A DNA stretch of 10,504 nucleotides, taken from Thermotogaceae bacterium. GTDB lineage: Bacteria; Thermotogota; Thermotogae; Thermotogales; Thermotogaceae. The notes beneath the pieces were generated by a model. It was given only the letters and a program-made list of their open reading frames with translations, had not been told where the DNA came from and ran no database searches. This document shows, in pieces, positions 6,548-10,504 of the stretch (the first letter of the stretch is position 1; every line of letters starts with the position of its first letter). The DNA lies in the NCBI GenBank assembly GCA_027038385.1, contig JALVXE010000107.1:1-10504 (forward strand), given 5' to 3'. A program made the position numbers and the translations under genes.

Positions 6548-6903
6548 TGCTCGCACAGATCATCTGGTTTCTTCTCATAACGATTTTAAGTTTCGCCATA
6601 GCGATTCCGGTCATCAAAACGATGGATGAAAGGGTTTTAGAACCGCTGGAACTGAAAGCCTACGTGTTCTCGCAGATAATGAAAGAGAGATACTCAAGAG
6701 GAAAGGTCATCATTTCAAACAATGGTGTGAAGACGTTGGAAAGGAGTAGGATGAGAAGAAAAGAATTCGACATAGAGTACATATCGGGCGGATTCATCAA
6801 ATACAAGATGGGCTTCATAAGATCCGCCGGCACGGTTTACATGAAGAGGGGGACGGTGTCGTTTCAGCCGGTGACCGGGAAAATGGTGGTGAAGATGAAA
6901 TGA
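6547..6903 (+). CDS. Small pilin-like (minor pseudopilin-like) protein without a leader peptide
   Basis: This is a 118-residue protein with one N-terminal hydrophobic helix (about 2-21) and a small basic, beta-rich C-terminal part. The helix reads FLLITILSFAIAIPVI, which matches the type IV pilin consensus around the AIAIP motif. Aligning on that proline places the first residue at mature position 1 or 2 and a glutamine (Q4) where pilins carry Glu5. There is no basic leader and no G/F cleavage site upstream. The C-terminal stretch GTVYMKRGTVSFQPVTGK resembles the end of GspH/ComGD-like minor pseudopilins. It overlaps the pilC stop by 1 base and its stop overlaps the next start as ATGA. Its place in the operon supports an assembly role, but it could also be a non-pilin membrane component. 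The family call is tentative. Confidence 0.65.
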   Translation: MLAQIIWFLLITILSFAIAIPVIKTMDERVLEPLELKAYVFSQIMKERYSRGKVIISNNGVKTLERSRMRRKEFDIEYISGGFIKYKMGFIRSAGTVYMKRGTVSFQPVTGKMVVKMK

Positions 6904-7859
6904 ATTGGCCCATCCCTAGAAATGTTGTGGCGATAGATTTTGCGGATACGTATTTTGCGGTATCGAAGGCTAGGTATTCTTTTGGAAAACTTGTAGTGAT
7001 CCATCAGGAGATAAAGTTTTCCGAGGAGAAAGAAGATTGGGAAGAAGTCGTATCGAACTTCAAGTTCGATCCAGAGGATATCGTGGTGACGAGCTTGGAC
7101 ATGGGTTTGACCATATTCGTAGACGTCTTCATCCCGCTAAAGCTCAAGAAGATGAAAGAGATCCTGAGTATAGGAAAGGCAGAAGCCGCAAGAACTATGG
7201 GGATATCTATGGACGACATATCGGTGTCCCTGGTAGGGAGGCACATGGGAAAGAGTGTCTTTGCCGTGGCGAAGAGTGAGGACATAGATAACAACGTCGT
7301 GAAGTATCTGAGGAGCCTTGGAACCCCGGAACCCGACATAGTGATTCCGGATGCGACGAAGTACCTTCAAGCGGTTTCTTTCCCGGTACATGGCAGGGTG
7401 GTATACTTGGTCACAAATTTTTTCAAGAACTACGTGAGCATATTTCTGGTCATCGACGGGCAAGTAGCCGGAGTTAGAAATATGTACTCGGATTTGAAGG
7501 ACGTGTTCAAGATAGTAAAAGACAGGTTTGGATTATCGATCCCAGAGATTTACGTGATGGGTGAGATACTGGATGACGATCTCAGAAACTTCATGAAAAC
7601 GGGATTCGTGAATCTGGCGATGGAGATAAACAGAGAATTAGTGCAACTTCTCAGATCAGAAGGAGAGCTGACCTTAGAAAACGTAGATTTGGTGGTTCTC
7701 ATATCCGATCCTTCGAGCTTTTCTTCACTGTTTTCAGAGGCCGCTTCTGAAGTTTTGAAGACAAAGGTGTATTCCGAAAACATCAAAGAGCTCAGTGGCT
7801 TGCTCCTGAGGGGAGGAAGGGAATTTGGAAAAGTTGAATCTATACAACAAAAAGGTTAA
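6900..7859 (+). CDS. pilM: PilM-like actin-fold assembly protein
   Basis: This is a 319-residue soluble protein with the layout of PilM (or the cytoplasmic part of GspL). The N-terminal VVAIDFADTYFAVSKA (about 9-24) stands where PilM has the phosphate-1 loop of the actin fold. A second strand-loop near 173-195 (YVSIFLVIDGQVAGVRN) and a third near 216-222 (IYVMGEI) correspond to the phosphate-2 and adenosine motifs. In all three the usual glycines are partly replaced, so ATP binding may be weak or lost, as in GspL. PilM normally binds the cytoplasmic tail of PilN, whose candidate gene follows directly. The start overlaps the preceding stop as ATGA, and the end overlaps pilN by 35 bases. The family call comes from fold-like pattern and gene order, since no single diagnostic motif is present. 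Confidence 0.78.
   Translation: MNWPIPRNVVAIDFADTYFAVSKARYSFGKLVVIHQEIKFSEEKEDWEEVVSNFKFDPEDIVVTSLDMGLTIFVDVFIPLKLKKMKEILSIGKAEAARTMGISMDDISVSLVGRHMGKSVFAVAKSEDIDNNVVKYLRSLGTPEPDIVIPDATKYLQAVSFPVHGRVVYLVTNFFKNYVSIFLVIDGQVAGVRNMYSDLKDVFKIVKDRFGLSIPEIYVMGEILDDDLRNFMKTGFVNLAMEINRELVQLLRSEGELTLENVDLVVLISDPSSFSSLFSEAASEVLKTKVYSENIKELSGLLLRGGREFGKVESIQQKG
7811..7820 (+). promoter_or_regulatory. Shine-Dalgarno site for the pilN TTG start
   Basis: GGGAGGAAGG lies 4 bases before TTG at 7825 and inside the end of pilM. A second in-frame TTG at 7834 would remove the first three residues and sit further from the site, so 7825 is preferred. Confidence 0.55.
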
Positions 7860-8391
7860 AGTCGTCTCCCTGAAATCTGCTATCATCTTTCTACTGATAA
7901 TGCTCCTTCCCTCTATAAGTGGGTATATCTTTGTAAGCCATGTGTGGAAACGTGAGATATGGAAGATCAAAATAGAACACGCGGATATAATAAAGAAGCT
8001 TGGGATAGAGATAACCGGAGAGAAAGAGGATGTAAGAACGATAGAAAGTCTTATAAAAGACTACAACGCGAGGTTTGTGGCTTTGACGCGTCAAAAGAAG
8101 GATATAATAGACTTTCTGAAATCTGCGTACACGTCCAAGAAAATCTTGAGCGAAGTCCTGAGGAACTTCGAAAAAAACGAAGACAACTGGATGATACTCA
8201 GCAGAATGACGATGGATTCTAACAAACTGAATCTGTCTCTGTATGAAGTCTACAAAGGCAGGAGGAAGAGTGATGATATAGCGGAAGCCTTGAGAAAGCT
8301 TGGCAACGTTAAAGAGAACGTGCTCTTCGACGTGTTCACAACAGAGGGAAAGAAGCTGTCCAGGGTGGTGATAGATTTTGTTGGTCATTAA
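7825..8391 (+). CDS. pilN: PilN-like alignment-complex protein
   Basis: This is a 188-residue single-pass membrane protein. The short cytoplasmic N-terminus contains LNLYNKKVK, a degenerate form of the INLLP-type motif by which PilN binds PilM. A membrane helix at about 16-36 is followed by a charged coiled-coil region (about 45-105) and a C-terminal ferredoxin-like domain (about 110-188) outside the membrane. Its order after pilM and before pilO is the standard pilMNO order, where PilN pairs with PilO. The start is TTG, and the gene overlaps pilM by 35 bases and pilO by 14. It also resembles the C-terminal half of GspL, but a separate gene fits PilN better. Confidence 0.8.
   Translation: MEKLNLYNKKVKVVSLKSAIIFLLIMLLPSISGYIFVSHVWKREIWKIKIEHADIIKKLGIEITGEKEDVRTIESLIKDYNARFVALTRQKKDIIDFLKSAYTSKKILSEVLRNFEKNEDNWMILSRMTMDSNKLNLSLYEVYKGRRKSDDIAEALRKLGNVKENVLFDVFTTEGKKLSRVVIDFVGH
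8367..8372 (+). promoter_or_regulatory. Shine-Dalgarno site for the pilO TTG start
   Basis: GGTGAT lies 5 bases before TTG at 8378 and 8 bases before a second TTG at 8381. The next ATG, at 8411, would cut into the membrane helix, so one of the TTG codons must be the start. Confidence 0.5.
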
Positions 8392-8836
8392 CAGAAAATA
8401 CCTCTTCATCATGGGGTTGTCTCTTCTCTTCGTGTCGTTGTTCTTAGCCACAGTTCCGAGATACTTGGAGATGAAGAGCACGCTGAGAGATTTAGAAAGA
8501 GAGTTTCCAAAGCTGGAGGAATCCTACAAGAGGTACACGGAGCAGCTGAAAGCCATGGAGGAGATAAAGAAAGTTCTCAAGAATCCACCTGAGATAAACC
8601 CTCAGATGTTCAAGGGATTGAGAGTGTACAAGAAAGGTGAGGATATCATAATAAGTGGTGTCATGGACGGAAAGGAATTCGTAAGGATACTCAACTATTT
8701 CATAGAGAATCCCAATTCATACGTGGAGTCCATCAACCTCAGAAACCGAGCTGAAAACCCGATAAGCATATCAAATCCTGAGAAGTCGCTAGCAGACGTG
8801 TACATGAAAATTCGAATCCTGGAGCTGAAAAAGTGA
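8378..8836 (+). CDS. pilO: PilO-like alignment-complex protein
   Basis: This is a 152-residue single-pass membrane protein. A helix at about 8-28 (LFIMGLSLLFVSLFLATV) is followed by a coiled coil (about 30-68, LEREFPKLEESYKRYTEQLK) and a ferredoxin-like domain (about 75-152) that contains VYKKGEDIIISGVMDGKEF and ends with VYMKIRILEL. This helix, coil and small domain plan is that of PilO/GspM, which dimerises with PilN/GspL. It is shorter than most PilO proteins (about 200 residues). The start is TTG (8378 or 8381) after GGTGAT, overlapping pilN by 14 bases, and the stop overlaps the next start as GTGA. Confidence 0.8.
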   Translation: MLVINRKYLFIMGLSLLFVSLFLATVPRYLEMKSTLRDLEREFPKLEESYKRYTEQLKAMEEIKKVLKNPPEINPQMFKGLRVYKKGEDIIISGVMDGKEFVRILNYFIENPNSYVESINLRNRAENPISISNPEKSLADVYMKIRILELKK

Positions 8837-9324
8837 GCAGGAGGACGAAGATACTCTTGATAGTGGCGGTGATCGTCTGGGCAGCTGCGTTGTTTTACAT
8901 GTTCAAGCCGGGCATGTTCTCAGGATCGTCTGGAGGGAGCGGGGATGTTTCCATAAGTAGTGTAAAGAAACCGGCTGTTAAGACTCCCGAGAACCTGACA
9001 CCGGATTTCATAAAGGACTACGTGAAGATGTGCACTGAAGGAGTTTCCGCTCCTGATATGTTCACGACATACGTAATAAAGGGAGAAAGAGAAGACCTTA
9101 ACAGGCTTTTACTGAGCAGTAATTTGGAAGTTGGATACATAAAGTTCGGTGGTTATATAATCGATAGAAAGGGAAACAAGAAGGTCTTTCTTGACATAGA
9201 TGGTGAGAAAGTCGTTCAAGACGCGAACAAGCTGATAAACAACAGATACATGATCATATACATGTCCAGTATGGGACTCATCGTTTTGGATATAGTGAAA
9301 GGGGGGTTGTTCATAATAAAATGA
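8833..9324 (+). CDS. PilP/GspC-like single-pass membrane protein
   Basis: This is a 163-residue protein with a basic N-terminus (SRRTK), one membrane helix (about 6-23), a flexible Gly/Ser linker (about 31-40), a middle segment of unclear fold, and a beta-rich C-terminal part (about 100-163). That last part, with GYIKFGGYIID, VFLDIDGEKV, and IVLDIVKGGLFII, has the strand pattern of the HR domain of GspC and the C-terminal domain of PilP, which dock on the N0 domain of the secretin. It sits exactly where PilP or GspC is expected, between pilO and the secretin. No PilP lipoprotein cysteine is present at the N-terminus, so the anchor is the helix, as in GspC. The start is GTG with GGAG 8 bases upstream, and the stop overlaps the secretin start as ATGA. 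The function rests on pattern and position. Confidence 0.62.
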   Translation: MSRRTKILLIVAVIVWAAALFYMFKPGMFSGSSGGSGDVSISSVKKPAVKTPENLTPDFIKDYVKMCTEGVSAPDMFTTYVIKGEREDLNRLLLSSNLEVGYIKFGGYIIDRKGNKKVFLDIDGEKVVQDANKLINNRYMIIYMSSMGLIVLDIVKGGLFIIK

Positions 9325-10504
9325 GAAAAAATTTGATATTCATAATAGTTTTGTTTTCGGTGTCGATTGTCTTCGGGTATCGAAGCTGTTTAAAAAGCAT
9401 CAACATTCGTGATAACGAAGCTGCTGTATCCGTAGTTGTCAGTCTCGTGAGAAGGGTAGAAATGGAAGACGATACGAGTTTTTCGGGAACGACCTACACG
9501 ATCACTATGAAAGGGTGCTACGAAAGTTTTTCGATGGTGCCCGTGAAATCCGGCCCGCTCGATTTCATAAGTGTTTACTCATTAAACGGAAACACGTTCC
9601 TATCTTTCTACACTATAATACCATCCAAGCCCATAGTAACGATGAAAGATAACAAGCTCATTGTGACGTTTTTAAAGAGCAGAAGCAGATACGACTACTC
9701 TTTCAGTGAGAACATGACGTTTGGAGAGATAGTCAAGTACCTAGCGGAATCACTCGGCGTGAACATAGTGATATCCAACGATGCCGTGAATCTGAAAGTT
9801 CCTTCCTTGAAACTGAGCAACTCTACTCCTGAGGACGCTCTCAGAACACTGATAATGTCCATGAATTTGAACTACACGTATTTCCCAAACGGAACCATGT
9901 ACATAGCTAAGAGCGCAGAGGAGATAAAGGAGAAGCTTTTGGAATTTTGGGGAGCAGAGAGTGAGGAGGCGATAATACAGGATATAAGGAGTGGATTTCT
10001 CAGGAACATATCGAACAAATCAATTGCCTCGATGGCTGGAACACCGGAGAGCCTTAAGAAGATATTCAAGGCTTTGGCGGAGAAGAAGATAGAGGAGAAG
10101 ACCTACGAAGTTTTAACCGTTTACGATAAGGACATAGCGACGAAGTTGCTGAGTTCGGTGTTGGGCGACAAGGTCAAGGTTTTCGCTGGGCTTCCCGGAA
10201 AATCTATACTCATCTACGGGGATAAAACCAGCGTCTTAAAGGCCGAGTCACTTCTGAGAAAGTCAAAACTCCTAGGTCTCGGGGAAGTCTGGAACAAGAA
10301 GCAGCCTATGATATATGAAGTCATCAGCGTCTTTGATCCAGCATCGGTAAAGAACGTTCTGACATCGCTCTTTCCAGATCTGAAAATCCTGGAAATACCT
10401 GGAAGCAGGCTAATACTTTACGGAACGAAGGCTTCTATAAAGAAAGCCAAGGATCTGCTGCTAGAGATCGGTATGCTGGGACATCTGAAAGCTGAGAAGA
10501 AAGA
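9321..10504 (+). CDS. pilQ: Secretin of the PilQ/GspD family, N-terminal part (runs off the window)
   Basis: The frame from ATG 9321 stays open for 394 codons to the window edge. A signal peptide, MRKNLIFIIVLFSVSIVFG, is followed by an AMIN-like beta domain (about 20-118) with cysteines at about 23 and 66 that could pair. Next comes an N0/STN-type domain (about 126-196), with FGEIVKYLAESLGVNIVIS and LKLSNSTPEDALRTLI. At least two, probably three, N1-type (secretin_N) repeats follow, clearest at residues 261-320 (ILIYGDKTSVLKAESLL) and 331-390 (LILYGTKASIKKAKDLL). The membrane-spanning C-terminal ring lies beyond the window. AMIN points to PilQ; annotation as GspD is equally possible. The protein forms the outer channel reached by the PilMNOP-like complex encoded just upstream. 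The AAAGGGGGG site is 14 bases away, so translation may depend on the ATGA overlap. Confidence 0.88.
   Translation, partial: MRKNLIFIIVLFSVSIVFGYRSCLKSINIRDNEAAVSVVVSLVRRVEMEDDTSFSGTTYTITMKGCYESFSMVPVKSGPLDFISVYSLNGNTFLSFYTIIPSKPIVTMKDNKLIVTFLKSRSRYDYSFSENMTFGEIVKYLAESLGVNIVISNDAVNLKVPSLKLSNSTPEDALRTLIMSMNLNYTYFPNGTMYIAKSAEEIKEKLLEFWGAESEEAIIQDIRSGFLRNISNKSIASMAGTPESLKKIFKALAEKKIEEKTYEVLTVYDKDIATKLLSSVLGDKVKVFAGLPGKSILIYGDKTSVLKAESLLRKSKLLGLGEVWNKKQPMIYEVISVFDPASVKNVLTSLFPDLKILEIPGSRLILYGTKASIKKAKDLLLEIGMLGHLKAEKK

Noticed and set aside
6113..6556. 147-codon minus-strand open frame
   Set aside because: It is antisense to the conserved second domain of PilC; its composition is typical of a shadow frame.
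7891..8481. 196-codon minus-strand open frame
   Set aside because: It is antisense to pilN and pilO, has no recognisable motif, and lies opposite genes supported by order, overlaps and ribosome binding sites.
1..10504. CRISPR array, insertion sequence, prophage or toxin-antitoxin genes
   Set aside because: No spaced repeats, inverted-repeat ends, transposase motifs or phage genes were seen; the window reads as core chromosome.

Overview
The window looks like chromosomal DNA from a thermophile-like bacterium, most probably a member of the Thermotogota. The reasons are codon use rich in ATA (Ile) and AGA/AGG (Arg), strong Shine-Dalgarno sites that are often of the GGTGAT class, frequent TTG and GTG starts, extensive gene overlap, and a short DnaE of the kind found in genomes that also carry PolC. 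No species can be named from the sequence alone, and the phylum call is an inference.

Layout. At the left edge (1-94, minus strand) lies the first 31 codons of a gene that runs out of the window. A non-coding divergent region (95-334) follows. It holds a good sigma70-type promoter for that gene, a perfect tandem 15-bp repeat with a palindromic core, and the promoter for a tRNA pair. tRNA-Ser(GCT), with an encoded CCA, is followed at once by a hairpin and T-run, and then by tRNA-Arg(GCG), with no encoded CCA.

From 617 to the right edge every gene is on the plus strand, with gaps of at most 18 bases and usually overlapping ends. They read as one transcription unit: a 7TM receptor with GAF and HD-GYP domains (predicted cyclic-di-GMP phosphodiesterase), a short DnaE, and then a type IV pilus / type II secretion assembly cluster. 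That cluster is PilC/GspF platform protein, a small pilin-like protein without a leader peptide, PilM-like, PilN-like, PilO-like, a PilP/GspC-like protein, and the first 394 codons of a PilQ/GspD-like secretin.

How the genes fit together. PilC is the inner-membrane platform. PilM (cytoplasmic), PilN and PilO (single-pass, coiled coil plus small periplasmic fold) and the PilP/GspC-like protein form the alignment complex that connects the platform to the secretin in the outer envelope. No assembly ATPase (PilB/PilT/GspE), prepilin peptidase or canonical pilin is in the window, so these must be encoded elsewhere or beyond the right edge. The HD-GYP protein at the head of the unit could link cyclic-di-GMP turnover to the surface machinery, but only gene order supports that. 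The most unusual observations are the leaderless pilin-like protein, the DnaE with a collapsed PHP domain and no visible clamp motif, and the tRNA pair.
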